Assembly: GCF_000150275.1 (NCBI RefSeq)
Contig: NW_002060948.1
Span: 1,862,251 to 1,926,250 of the forward strand
Direction of reading: 5' to 3'
DNA length: 64,000 nucleotides
Source of the DNA: Trichoplax adhaerens
Taxonomy: Eukaryota > Placozoa > Uniplacotomia > Trichoplacea > Trichoplacidae
Shown here: positions 1 through 15,000 of the stretch, piece after piece
Position numbering within the stretch: position 1 is the first letter of the stretch
Layout of the letters: each line of letters starts with the position of its first letter
Translations under genes and position numbers: made by a program
Notes under the pieces: generated by a model
What the model saw: the letters and a program-made list of their open reading frames with translations, nothing else
Databases searched by the model: none
What the model was told of the DNA's origin: nothing

Positions 1-61
1 AACACCAGCAATAGTAAGACAGAAATAGCAACAATGATAGGAATAACTACGGTATTGGTTG
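1..61 (-). CDS. Gene A exon 37 (partial): transmembrane segment
   Basis: After an acceptor at 63-62 the minus strand reads [19 protein letters not shown], a hydrophobic helix in the same place as the transmembrane exons of genes B, C and D. The cytoplasmic tail and stop lie outside the window. Confidence 0.8.
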
Positions 62-3000
62 CTGCGGAAGAATAGCATGAAAAGGAATTTAATATTACAC
101 GCAAATAAATTAGCATAAATACTTAATTTCTAGATAAAAGATAGGGATGTTTTAAGCCTAAAAAGCTATTATTATCATATCAAAAGAGATTACATAAATG
201 TTACAATTCGTTTTTAATTAAAATATATTTTTCAAGTTCATTTGCTGGAATAAAGTACGTACGTGTGCTTTGCGGTGATGGTGCTACCGTCGAGAAGACC
301 ATTCCAAGACCAACTAAAGCAGAATTGTTGGCATTTTGGATATAAGCTAATAGAGCTGTCATAGCTGCTTGTGCTGTCTGCGTATTTTCCATGCTTTGCT
401 ATATTTTGAATATAAACGAATTTTAAACTTTAAACTTTAAGTTTATAAGACAATTATGTAGCAAAAATAGCTAGCTATGGTCTTTTAAAGTATGTATCAG
501 CTACTTTAACAGCTTAGATTAATATCGTTACTAACGATTAGAGAACTTTAAATATAGGCTAAATATTTATTAGCTAATCTATTATCTGCCAGTTAATGTT
601 AATCATTTTTACTAATAATTAAGACAATACAGTACTAATTTGAATTTGTAAATTACGGAAATAGTGACTGGAAATTTATTTTACTATAAATTTCTCGTAA
701 AAGTAATGCCACAGTGATATTAGTCCTATTTAAATATTTATGCCAAGTCGAAATCATAGTCCATTATAGTATTATACATACCATAGCAAGAGTAATAATT
801 GCATAAGTGCTGCTTTTAGAATTGACTTTGCATTGAAGATATAAATCTTGAGAGGAACTATAGCTTCTTAACAGAGTAAGGTTACGTAGCTGGTCACAGA
901 TACTGTGAATGGTTGTACCCTAATACAGACAGTATATTCGATATCAAATCCTTATGTTGCTACTTTTATATTACTATAATAAATCAAATTAGGAAATTAA
1001 TAGAGTCCATACCATTTTTAAATTAGTTATATCAACAAATCGAGATTCTCGAACACACCCATTGGGAATGGTGTTGTCATTTAAACATAAAAGTCCTTTA
1101 CGAGTATTAGCACATATTCCAACGTTGCCACAAGATGGTTTTAAGCAATTTAGAGCAGTAATAGCTTCACAAGAACCTTGTTCTTGGCTGCATGTTCCAT
1201 TTGTGCAATAAGTTGCTCCACACCACACCTACGAAGGAAGAATATGAAACAACTTAGAATAGAGTTGATCATGTCCATTTTTTAGACTTGGCTACAGATC
1301 GATATGAATACCTTAGTGCAAGATGTAACTCCGTTATTACATTGGCATCGATTACATTCGTTATCAAAAGAAACACCATGCTTATAGGTCTGGTTAGCAA
1401 ATGTACAAGATTGATAGACATCTATACATGAAATGAATGCAAGTTAAGTTATGATGAAATAAAACATTCCCTTGTAGTGATAAGCTCAATACATAGCCTA
1501 CCAGCATTGCAATTTTGTCCGGTGTATTCAGAAGTGCAAATACACTGATATGCGTTAATGCGATCAACACATGTGCCTTGATTAAGACAAGGATTCGATG
1601 CACATTCATCAATTTCAGCTTGACATAAAACTCCTGTATATCCTGAGCTACAGCGGCAACTATATGCATTGACTAAGTCACTGCATGTGGCATTGTTAAA
1701 GCAAGGATTGGAAGCACATTCTTGTATATTAGTTTGGCATAGATTGCCAGTAAAACCAGTAATGCACACACAAGTAAAAGAACTGACGTCATCTATACAA
1801 GATGAAGCATTGACACATGGAGAAGAAGCACAATCATCGATATTGGTTTCGCAAAGGGAGCCGGTAAATCCAAGTCTATAATAGCCAAATATATTAAAGG
1901 AATAGAATTAAATCGGTTCTTTATTCGAATATGCAATTGCTGGTAAAAATTAATATACTTGGTGACTAATAAATTGGCTTTAATAATTTTGATTTCGATA
2001 TTTAAAAGAGATTGAAATCGAGTTAAATCGATTAATGTCTTTCTAACAGGAGTAGCTAAAAGAATACTGTATGTCATTTTAATGCTAGGTCGATCTAACA
2101 GTATCCAGGCAATTATTGTAAGATAAAATCAACATTTCTATTAGTTAATAAATCTATCTACACAGTATAAATTGTGGTCACGTTTAATACTAAGGGCCCA
2201 AACTAACCATATCTTAAATTCATGTACGCGTATAAATTTGTTTTTATACTGAAATGATAAAGACTACTCTTCATTATGTCTATACTAACAATAAGAGATA
2301 TTTAAATGTCAGTCTACATTTCCGTGCTGCTATGTCAACAGTGATTAGTTTAATAATTTGGATTGATAATACTTAATAATATCTTTACAGAACTGTTAGC
2401 TCGAATGCTTAATTTTAATTCACAAAATACATCTTTTCCTAATAAGACCAATGCTACGTTGATATAAGCTTAATTTCGCAGATTTAAGTGCAATATTAAT
2501 GCTTACAATTGGTTAGATAAGTTGCAATTACACTACACTATTCTATCTCAGTAATTTCTAATTCTATAAATAAAATCTCTTTTAAAATTAAAATTACTTA
2601 TCCCTTGCATGATATTACCGATTTTAACTTACCGGCAATTGCATTGATAGCCGTTAATTAAATCGACGCAAGATCCAAAATTTAAGCATGGATTTGAAGA
2701 ACACTCGTTGATATTACTCAAACAGTTTTTACCCGTGTAGCCATTAGGACAAGTACAAGTATAATCATTGATTAAATCTGTACAATTTCCTCCATTTTGA
2801 CATGGCGACTGTGTACAATCATTAATGTTATTTTGGCAGTTAGTGCCGTTATAGCCATCTCGACAACGACATTGATAGCCGTTAACTAAATCTTGACATG
2901 TTGCACCGTTTTGACATGGATTGCTATCACATTCTCGATCTTCTTCAAGACATTGTTTGCCATGAAAACCTTGAGTACAATTGCAATGATAGTCGCCTAC

Positions 3001-6000
3001 TAAATCAATACATGTCGCATTATTTCTGCATGGAAGTGCAAGACAATCGTTAATATCAGTTTCGCAATGAACACCTGTATAGCCATCAGTACAAGAACAT
3101 TGATAACGATTAATATCATCTTGGCATGTTCCGTGAACACAAGGCGACGATGCACATTCGTCAATATTACTCTGGCAATGACGACCCGTATAACCAGAAG
3201 TGCAGTAGCATGTATAACTACCAGGTGGAGAATTAACACATACTACCAAATTAACACATGGTCGAAAACGACATTCATCGATATCATGATTGCATGTTGT
3301 ACCATCATAGCCAGTAGAGCAAGAACAGTTAAATTGATTAATTAAGTTATTACATGTCCCGTAAACACAAGGATTACTCGAACATTCATCAATTTCAGTT
3401 TGACAGTGATTGCCAGTATAGCCAGGTAGACATTGACATTGATATTGATTAATATTGTCGATACATGCTGCATCATGTTGGCACGGATTACTAAAGCATT
3501 CGTTAATATCTGTTTGACATTGCTGTCCAGTATAACCAGCCGGACATTGGCAAGTATATCGATTAATTCCATCTATACAGACTCCGTTATTTTGACATGG
3601 TACATTGACGCAATCGTCGATATTAATTTGACAATCTTGACCTGTAAATCCGAGTAAACATTGACAAGAATAGTCGATGGCTTGATCATGGCATTGTCCG
3701 CCATTTTGGCATGGATTAAGTGTGCAATTGTCTAAAACACGATTTACCTAATACATCTTCCGGACATGTACATGTATAATCATTGACTAAGTCGGTACAA
3801 TTTCCATCATGGCATGGATTGGGATCGCAATTATCGATATCAGTTTGGCAATGTATACCTGTAAAGCCTTGAATACAACTGCATTGATAGCGATTAATTT
3901 GATTAATACATGTGGCGTTATTATAACATGGGTTACTTTGACATTCATCGATTTCAGTCTGACATAATCGACCAGTATATCCAGGATTGCATCGACAGTG
4001 ATAACCGTTAATGTTATCTAAACAAGATCCAAAGTAGCAAGGATTACTAGAACATTCATCGATATTAGTTTGGCACATTGTATCAGTATATCCAGGTAAG
4101 CATTGACATTGAAATTGATTAATTTGATCATAGCAGCTGCCATTATTCTGGCATGGTTCGGATAAACACTCATCAATATCTATTTGGCAATCCGAGCCAT
4201 TATAGCCAGGATAGCATTGGCATTGATATTTTGCGATTAAATCAACACATGTAGCGTTATTATAACAAGGCTGATCAGCGCATTCGTTAATATCGATATG
4301 GCAATTAAAACCCGTATAACCGTCAGGGCAGGTACAGTTGTAGTAATTGACGAAATCATAACAAGTACCACCTATCCATTAATAACGTAAATAAAAATAA
4401 GAATAAAGTGATTAGTAAAGCAATTATGGAGCTATGTAAATAATTTAAATTTTCTGCTTACTTTTACATTAGTAGAAAGTAGAATAATAAATATCAAAAT
4501 ATGCAAAATATTGATTTAATGGTTAATTTTATCTTTGCACCCTGCTTTGACCTGATTACAGTTATCAAGTCATTTTAACAGATTAACAATTACAGCGCTA
4601 TTTAAATCTAAAATAAGAGAAAAATAATTAAATACATTATGCAGTAATATAGCCAATTGAATAGTACAGTAGCCCAAAATCGATGTTTGTTAGTTAATTA
4701 AGCTGATTAATCAGCATTAGCTAATATCAGCAGAATGAAGAATAGCAAAGTTACTGGTCTTATATGTGCTCAAGTGATTTAATCTCTGTTAATTCATAGA
4801 TGTCATTACAATTTTTTCTAGTTTGCATCGATCTATGGAATTTGAATCAGTTTCAAGTCATAATTATTTAATCAGAATAGTCAACGTTCAATTATTATCA
4901 ATTAAATAAAGAATAGCAAAATCACAGGTCTAGAATAATTTTAGAGTGATTTAGTCTCGGCTAATGCATAGCTATCGTTGTAATTCTTTCTGGCTTGTAT
5001 TAACTAATGGAATTTACGTCAATTTCAAGTCATAATTAATTAATCTGATTAGTCAATGTTTACTTAACATCAACAGAATAAAGAATATCGAAGTTACAGG
5101 TCTAGAATAATTTTGGAATGATTTAGTCTCGGTTAATTAATAGCTATCATTTCCATTCCTTTTAGCTTATATTGCTATGGAATTTGCATCAGTTTCAAGA
5201 TTAAAGTATAATAAAATGATGATATTGGTAACTTGAAGAATAACAAAGTAATAACTTTGATACAATATAATTAGAGAACTAGTATTAGCTATGATGATCA
5301 GGTGCTAGCATTGATGAATCTAAGATAATTAAAATCAATAAAATATTGTGATACACTAGATCATAAGAAACTATTACCGTTTTGACATGGTTTAGTTTCG
5401 CATTCGTTAATATCAATTTCACAATTTCGACCAGTGTAACCAGCATCACAAATACATTCATAATCAGCGACAAAATCTTCGCATGTTGCTCCATTTTGGC
5501 ATGGATTTGAGCTACATTCATCAATATCGAATTCACATCGCGAACCGTTATAACCTTGCATACAACTACATTGGTAGTTATCGATTCCATCCAAACAGGT
5601 ACCGTTATTGAAACATGGCGAACTTTGGCATTCATCTATATTAATATTACATGTAGTACCAGCATAACCTGGAGCACAAGAGCAGTTAAATGCATCGACT
5701 AGATCATGGCAAGTCGCACCATTAACACATGGTGTACTAACGCATTCATTAATATCAGTTTCGCAATGAACACCGGTATAGCCAAGATGACAAGAACAGC
5801 TATAGCCATCAATTCCATCAATACATGTAGCCGAATTTCGGCATGGATTACTTTGGCATTCATTGATATTAACGGCACAAGTAGCTCCTGTATAGCCACT
5901 AGCACATGTGCATATAAAGCCATTAATCAGATCCTATTAAGTTATCAATAAATTATGTAGATCAGATAATGTATTACGAATGAAGTTTAAAGAAAGTTGG

Positions 6001-9000
6001 AAAATACTTCCGTTATGTATTCGTACATCGCATGTTCCGGAATTTTGGCATGGATTAGCTTGACAATCATCAATATCTGTTAGAAAGTCAATAGCTGGTT
6101 AATTCAAAGTGTAAAGAGAATTGTCTTTTCTACTACTATAATAGTGTCACAGATCTCCTCTGCAACACTTGTCCTACTAAGGCTAGCAACTGCTAATCTA
6201 TCTGCTGTCTCCGACTATTCACCAAACTAACTCTTGATGAATCGTATAGACTAAGACTAACTTTCCTAATAACAAATAGTGATATAGAATTCGTAGACTG
6301 ACAACTCGATTAACAATCGTCATATTAATATGTCAATCGAAAATTACTTAAAATGCAAAATGCATAGATTCTCTCAAACTTAACACAGAATCAGAAAAAT
6401 GTAGATTTGATTCTAAAATTACTGATGTACAGCAACAAGCTAATTAGATAGTAATTTCAAGACACGAAATAGTTTCTTGTGATATTTAAAATAGAAGCGA
6501 TAAAGTATAGCTAACAGCCATCCGCGTCTATATTAATAAATTGATCGATAATTATAATCCATTCAGAATTCAAACAGATAATGTATTTTATCATATAGTA
6601 AAGTTAATTAAAAATAGAACTGGCTTAATATGGACTTGAATAAGATCATCCAAGTCTATCACTAAGCTATAGCAGTAAATTTTTAGTTTAAAATGTAAAA
6701 TCGGTGTAGTATCTTTTCTGGTAAGATACCATAGCGAAATTAGTTTGTTATTATTTGTTACACCTTGATTAATTTATCATCCTACCATAACTTCAGTATA
6801 CCGTAATGCTTTCAATTAGCTAAAGTATAGCTCGTCTACTGAATCTTGAGCTCCTTAAGTATTCTTAGATATTGATATTGCATAAGTAGATGTTAATGAT
6901 TAGTGTATAAATGGCTTACCTGTTTGGCATAAGTTACCAGTGATTCCATCTATGCATTGACATCGATAAGAATTGACTTGATCAATACAAGTAGCATTAT
7001 ATTGACATTCATTGGATAAACAGTTATCGATATCTGTTATATAAATGAAAAAATACGTTAATTGATACGAATCTTATGATAAGCTCTTTCAAATGCTAGC
7101 ATCTTAATAGCATCTACACCTATTTCGTTACCTGTTTCACATAATACACCTGTATAGCCAAGAGTACAATTACACTGGTAGCCATCAATTGAATCAGTAC
7201 AATTACTTCCATGTTGGCATGGACTGGATTTACATTCATCAATATTAGTTTGGCAATAAGTTCCAGTATAACCCGCAAGACAGGTACAGTTATAGCTATT
7301 AATCAAATTATTACATGTACTACTATGCAAGCATGGATTACTATTGCATTCATTGATTTCGTAGGTGCAATTGGTACCATTATAGCCAGGTTGACATTGA
7401 CATCGATACTGATTAATTCCATCAATACAAGTCGATTGATGTTGGCATGGATTAGGATTGCAATCATCGATATTAACATCACAATGATCTCCAGTAAAGC
7501 CAGTACTGCAATTACAGAAGTAGTTAAGATGGAGATCGACGCATGTACCGTTTACACAGGCATTTCCATGAGTATTATTGCATTCATTGATGCCTATAAG
7601 TTAAGAAAGGCATTCAGTATTAAATTAGCAATATTATAAGATGCTATCTTTCCTAAGATAGCGCAAGCCATTCGAGTACTTACTTGAATCACATAATGTC
7701 CCAATCCATCCATGATCGCAGTTGCAATGAAATTTATTGACCTGATCCTCACATGTTCCATTATTCATACAAGGCGTAGATGAGCATTCGTTAATATCTG
7801 CCATAAATATTTTAAAGAATATTAATATGAAGATATTTCTTGTAGTTTATTTTACGATAAATTAGACATTCAGTGTTTCCTATTTAAAGCAAAGCAGTTG
7901 ACAAATTATTGAATAATTAAAATTCTGTCTATTAGATCACTATATTGAGAATCTAATTACATTAGAGGCTATCTATCGACCTCTTTGAACTTAATTTTAG
8001 TTCTAATCAATTTTGTAGAGAATGGTATGTATTAATGTACTGTATTGAACGATGAAATATCATTATATTGAGGAGCTAATCATATTGGAGTCTACCTGTT
8101 GACCTTGTTAAGCTTAATTTAATTCTAATCAAATTCCGTAGAGAACGGTATTTATGTACTGTATCGAACAATGAAATTTATAGTACACAATCAAAAATGG
8201 CCTAATCTAAATCGAAAATTTATTCCCTATTAACACATACTTATACGATAACTATCTTAATTTACTGCTAATTAATAATCATGCTTCGGTCATTACTTGT
8301 TTGGCAAAAGGTGCCCATAAAACCAGCTATACATGTACAGTTATAATAATCTGTTCCATAGTTGCTACAAAAGGCTCTATTTTGGCATGGATTGCTACGG
8401 CAAGGATTCATGTCTGTAAAGTAATTAAACGGATATTTTATTAGATAACAGTTAAAATTATCACATACACTAATGCAATCTTATAATATCTCAGTACAAA
8501 CTAGCTTTTACAGATAACTGATAAAGAGAGAAAATGTGCAATAACAAAGAGTAGTATAAATTCCATTAAACAAAAATATGCTTAAGACCTGATTGGCAGT
8601 GGACGCCAGTCCAATTACTGAAACACTGACAGGTATATCCATTTACTAAGTCGTGACAAGTCGCTCCATTCATGCAAGGATTAGAAATACACTCATCCGC
8701 ATCTTCAAGAAAATAAATTATTTTATAACCGTAATCGATACATACTTTATCTAATTTAAAATCTACTTTATTACCAAGCGATAATGAAATATAATTGTAG
8801 CTTAAAGTAATGTTTAAATAAGATTGCATAGAACAGACTTGTTTGACATTGAATTCCTGTAAATCCAGCCACGCAATTACAAACGTGAGTATCTGGTCCA
8901 GTATTGACACAACTTCCTTGATTTATACATGGTGAACTTCGACAGGTATTTAGATCTATTAATTACATCCAAAAGTATATGTTTTTAGATATCTATCTTA

Positions 9001-12000
9001 CACTGCAATTCCTAACATCAGATTACAAACTATGTTTACTAACCCGATTGGCATTGAACTCCTGTCCAATTGATCGGACATGAACAGCTGTATTGATTAA
9101 CTAAATCGTTGCAAGTCGCATTGCCGTAGCATGGATTAGATCCGCACTCATTTATATCTATAAAAATATATTTTAAATATATTGTTGGATTATTTCATCT
9201 TCTATTATTGTCTAGGAGACTTCAGTCCTTACTTGTTTCACAATTACTTCCTGTATAGCCACTTAGACAACTGCATGTATACATGTTAGGCTGTGTATTA
9301 GTACATGTTCCACTACCAGAACAAGGAGAACTTCGGCAAGAATTTAAATCTAACAGATTAAATTGAATGTAGAACTAAGATTCGTAACTCTATAACATGA
9401 TAGCGTATCTTTTCATAAACAAATTAGGATATATTTACCATCTGCACATGTAGTTCCAGTTCTGTCTGGAGGACAAATACACCGGAAACTATTAACTTGA
9501 TCTGTGCAATTACCGTGGCGGCAAGGATTGGACTGACATTCATTAATATCTGATAGACAATAACACAATCGATTATATGGCAATATTTAGATAGCATCGT
9601 TTAAGTTTACTGAGATACTATGTCTTTAGCATTAGTTTATATTAATTATGATTGAAAATAGATATTACTTGTTATACAGTTTGTTCCTGTAAAACCGGCA
9701 ATACATGAGCATTGATAAGCGTTTGCACCAGAGTTAATACATGTCGCACCATTGTGACAAGGAGAGCTGCGACAGCTGTTTAAATCTAATTTCATTACAA
9801 ATATAAGTAAATATAAATTGAATGTCTAATTGATATCCGTATTGTTTAGGATGAGGTATTATAAATGTTTAAATTATTGAATGTTCGATCCACCTCAGTT
9901 ACATCGACAGCATCATTTTCGATGATTTAAAAATTAATTGTATACGCCAACGTACCTGATTGGCAAGTATGACCAGTATAATTAGCCATGCAAATACAAT
10001 TGTAGCTATTTACACCATCTACGCAAGTTCCTTGATTTTGACATGGATTAGTATTGCAATCGTTGATATCTATTGTATTTCAGAAGAGATATTCATTGTA
10101 TTGATGTTGTTGTAATACTATTTTACAGATTTAAAATTTTTAATTTTTTCATTTATGTAATAAATAAGATAAAGCATAAAGTTACAAAACCAAGATTTCT
10201 AAGACGAACGATACTAGCGATAAATAGATATTTCGTCATCTCAAAGATTATTTTTAGGGATATATTACTCACTTGTTTGACATTGCGGACCAGTAAATCC
10301 AGTAGCACAAGTACACGCGTACACATCTGGTCCAGTGTTACTACAAGTTGCGCCATTTTTACATGGACTGCTACGACAAGAATTTAAGTCTGTAACAATA
10401 TTAAGGACCGTTTAATATAATTAACACATTATTTCAGCATTGTTTTGTAAGTATTACTTATTCCCATGTAATCAATCAAAGCAATAAAAACATGTAATAT
10501 CACATATAATACACTAAAAATTGATACAGCATGTATTTAAAACTACATCAAATCAATCCTTTATCTAAATATTTCCATACCTTGACCACATTGTATCCCT
10601 GTCCAATCAGATGGACAAAGACAGTCATAACGATTAGCACCATCCACACATGTTGCATAGATATGTCTACACGGATTAGAGGCACATTCGTTGATATCTT
10701 TAACAAAAACGATAATTATAGACAGAAATATAAGGGAATGCTAATATTAGAAGCAAGTAAAAATCGATTTTATACTATCAAATTGATATTATATTAAAAA
10801 CTAACTTATTTCACATATTCTTCCTGTGAAGCCAGTAGGACATGAACATGTATAATTATTGATTCCGTGATTTATACAAGTTCCTCCATTCGAGCAGGGC
10901 GAAGAGCGGCAAGTGTTTAAATCTTTCAAATATGTAGAAATATACACAATTAATTTGTACGTAATGCTACCAAGCCTTATAAATACTAATCATATTTCGA
11001 TAACAACGCCTTAATTTAATAATATTCATATACATTAGTAACTTTTAATAACCGACCATTTTGACAATGTATTCCAGTCCAATTTGCTGGACAAGTACAA
11101 CTATAACCGTTTATTTGATCATTGCAAGTTGCAGTTGATTGAGTGCATGGATTAGATGCACATTCGTTGATATCTTAATTAATATCAGGACATGCAATAT
11201 TGACCAACGTTAGCTAACAATCAATTAAGAATAAAGCAGTAATATATAACGCAACTAACTTGTTTGGCATCGATTTCCTGTATAGCCAGTAACACAAGTA
11301 CATTGAAACCGATTTGCGCCATTGACACATGTACCACTGTTTTGGCATGGATTGCTACGACAGTAATTTAAATCTATAGGAAAGTAAGGCGGTTAGAGTA
11401 CTTAATACCAAGTTTACTAGCGTGGTACATACAATATAAATTTCATAAATATCAAAATATGGCCAAGATAAGATTAATACGCCGTTTTTATCACATATCG
11501 CTAAATAAAAATTACAGTACTTAAAGAAAGAATCAAAGATGATGAAAAATTTTAGAAATAGATTCTTTCCTTAATTATTACAGCTAATACTAATTCTATT
11601 TGGAAATAAATGAACTGTTGCCAAATTGATATAATTGCTTTGAAGAAAGATGTAATCATTTTAACATTCTATTCTAATGGTTTGTTATAAATAGAAGACT
11701 AATACTGGGTAATAAATTAACAACTACGGAATATTAAATATTTTGCTTTTAGGCTAGCTTTCGCTTTAACTAATTTTTCCTATAGCTACTGAGTAAATTA
11801 CAAGGGTAATTCCATTACATAGCCGTTAGCTCTGCCTTATCACGTAGTTTATTGATAGATATTAAATCATCAATTAATTAAAAATTGAGTTTTACAGCTA
11901 CAGTTGCGAGTACTTACCAGTTTGACAATTACTTCCTGTATAGTCACTTGGACATGTACATTGATACTGATCCAGACCAGTATTAGCACAAGTACCGCTG

Positions 12001-15000
12001 TTTTGGCATGGATTGCTTCGGCAAGAGTTTAAATCTAGTAGCATCAAGATAAACAAGATGATCATTATCAAGATTGGTAATACAAAGCATCATCATCCGC
12101 AAAATATAAATATAATAAAAATATTAATTTTGTTACCATACCGTAACTAACGAATTAAAATAGCAATTATGGAAAGTATCAAAGCTGTGAAGGAATTTAT
12201 ATATAAACTCTATATAAATAATTGCATTTAGATATTCAAGTGATACGATTACTGATTCTGTCCTAGATAATTACTGCATCTAGTGTAATAGGTAGTAGAT
12301 TTATGCTAGTTATTGATGATTTAGTCTTTTTCAGTTACCGTAAACTCTGATTGCAAATTTACCCTTTAGCTAACATCTATAACACTCTACTGCAAATTCC
12401 ATTTCAGTTGTTGCAAATTAAATTTAGGATACTCCTATTTATTGTAAATTTTTGTTATCAATTAAGTCTTATAAGGCTATTAATTAAAATATACTGTAAA
12501 TTTATACCAGTTATTTAAAAGAGACTGCAAATACTTTTCAATTAAATACAGCCATGACTAATCTATAACGATTGCATTTTTGTTACTAATTTATGTTGTA
12601 AATAAGTGTATTTATTTCACTCGAATATGCTATTATTTCGAGTAGATATTTAAAAGAAACTACAAATACTTTAAAATTAAATGCGATCATAATTAATCGG
12701 TAAAGGCTACATCACCGCCACTAATTTATACTGCAAATAAGTTTCCTTAGATTACTCAAGTGTGCTATAATATCAAGTCGATATTTCAGTGTTTTATCTC
12801 GCCGTCTTTTAGACGTATAATTAAAACAATGGTATGAAAATTCTAGATTGTACAGGCTAAAATTATTATTACTGTGTCTAAAACTGTAGTTATTCTAAGT
12901 ATCAACTCTATTCTTACCCTTATCACATAGTGTTCCTGACCAATCTTTAGGACAACTACATGTAAAACCATTGATGCCATCATGGCAAGTTGCGTATAAA
13001 TGTCGACATGGATTCGATTGGCATTCGTTAATATCTACAAGGTATTAAAAGTGATAAGAATACCTTATAATCGAGACAGAGTTAACATTAACAATCTATA
13101 GTTGTAATATAGCATTAACTATTGCTTAAAGCTATCATTATTTAGACGCACTTGTTTGGCAAGTGCTGCCAGTATAGCCAGAAATACATTGACAGGTATA
13201 CGAAGTATAATCACTGGAAGGGGCACAAGAGCCTGAATTTTGGCAAGGTGAACTACCACAAGGATTCAATTCTACAAATAGTCGTTACGTAAAAGGTTGT
13301 AAGTTAACAGAATAACATATAAACTATTTATTGATTTATATCTAATCATACAAATATTCGATTTCTACATACTTGTTTGGCAGTGTTTACCAGTATAATC
13401 GGTAGCACATGAACATGTATAAGAACTATAATCGGCAGCAACAATGCAAGTGCCTGAATTTCGGCAAGGTGTACTAAGACAAGGGTCTAGCTCTGTAAAT
13501 ATTGACCGTATAAACAGTATTAAAAATCTAAACCAGCTTAATATTAAATAAATATAAGTAAAGTTTATAAAAACAATCGCTGTTATGCAGCAACAATATC
13601 TGCATATAGAAAGAAATATGACCTGGAACATTTGAAATACTGAGAAACAATCTTATATATCAGTTTTTTGACGAGTTAACATCAGTACTGTACATTTTTC
13701 AGTATAAGATTGAATACTATCATATAGCGAAATATATCCAATCATAAAATATAAAATATGCTAATCAAGTTTTCATATAGCCTTAAACTTTAGAAACTTA
13801 TAACGTTGAGTCTGTACAGTATTGTAATCTATCAGCTTCCTTTGCTGTTTCAGAATGTGAAAGAATGTGCGAAAATAAAGCAAGACGATCGCACAAAATA
13901 TAGATATTTTATCTAATGATGATCTTCTTGATAAAATATTTCAATAATTGATCACTTAGCTCATGCTTAATTTTTTATTACATGTCCAGTCATAAACTGT
14001 CATATCGTTGAATACTTACTACTCTGACATAATGTTCCTGTCCAATCACTAGGACAAGTACATGTGAAGCCGTTGATGTTATTATGACATGTTGAATAAA
14101 TATGTTGACACGGATTCGATGCACATTCATTAATATCTTGGAGAAAAAATAATAGAAATAAATATTTCCATAAGCTTAATTATTTATACTGTTAAGTTAA
14201 TCAAATATAAGTTTTCATCAATATAGAAGACTAACCTGTTTGACAATTTGTACCATTATACCCAGGAACACATGCACAATTATAACCACTCGCATTATCG
14301 TGACATGTAGCACCATTTTGACATGGATTACTGTTGCAAGCCACTAAAAAGTATAAATTATACAAAAATCAACAATAATGCTAAATAAATGCTACAGTAA
14401 TTAAGATTATATACTCGGTTAAGTCGAATTCTTATCAAATAGAGAAGAAAACTAACATGATTCACAATTGGTTCCAATGTATTGAGGGGTACAACTGCAA
14501 CTATATTGATCAGGTCCAGTATTACTGCATGTACCGCCATTCTGGCACGGATTATTACGGCAATAGTTAAGATCTATAGATGAAAAGACAGGTAGATGAA
14601 TTTAAAAGGTTATCCCACAGAATTTAATATTACTACTGCAATTACATTTTTTCAATAAGTTTACAATTTACGTGTTTAGTATAAGAGGAACTTGTATAAA
14701 ACTAATCATGTTCTTCTATAACATGATTTTATTCTATCTTGGATATGAAATTGATATTTTTGTCTTATGACAGGATTCTAGCGGGTATTTATCCTATTAA
14801 AGTATCTGTATTATCTATTAAAATCAATTTGCAATTTCTGTGATATAATACGCCGTAGAATATACTTGTTCTTCCTGTAGATATTCAAACATCGTAATGA
14901 TGAAAAACCAATCAAATTCTCTTAGCATCAATGTGATTATCATATAGCTATGCTAAATATCGACTTTACCTTTCTCACAGCGAGTTCCTGTCCAATCGTG

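Noticed and set aside
3067-3657. Open frames on the plus strand opposite gene A exon 31 (also 5706-5951, 7211-7639 and others)
   Set aside because: They are mirror images of the EGF coding strand; composition and lack of domains fit antisense shadows.
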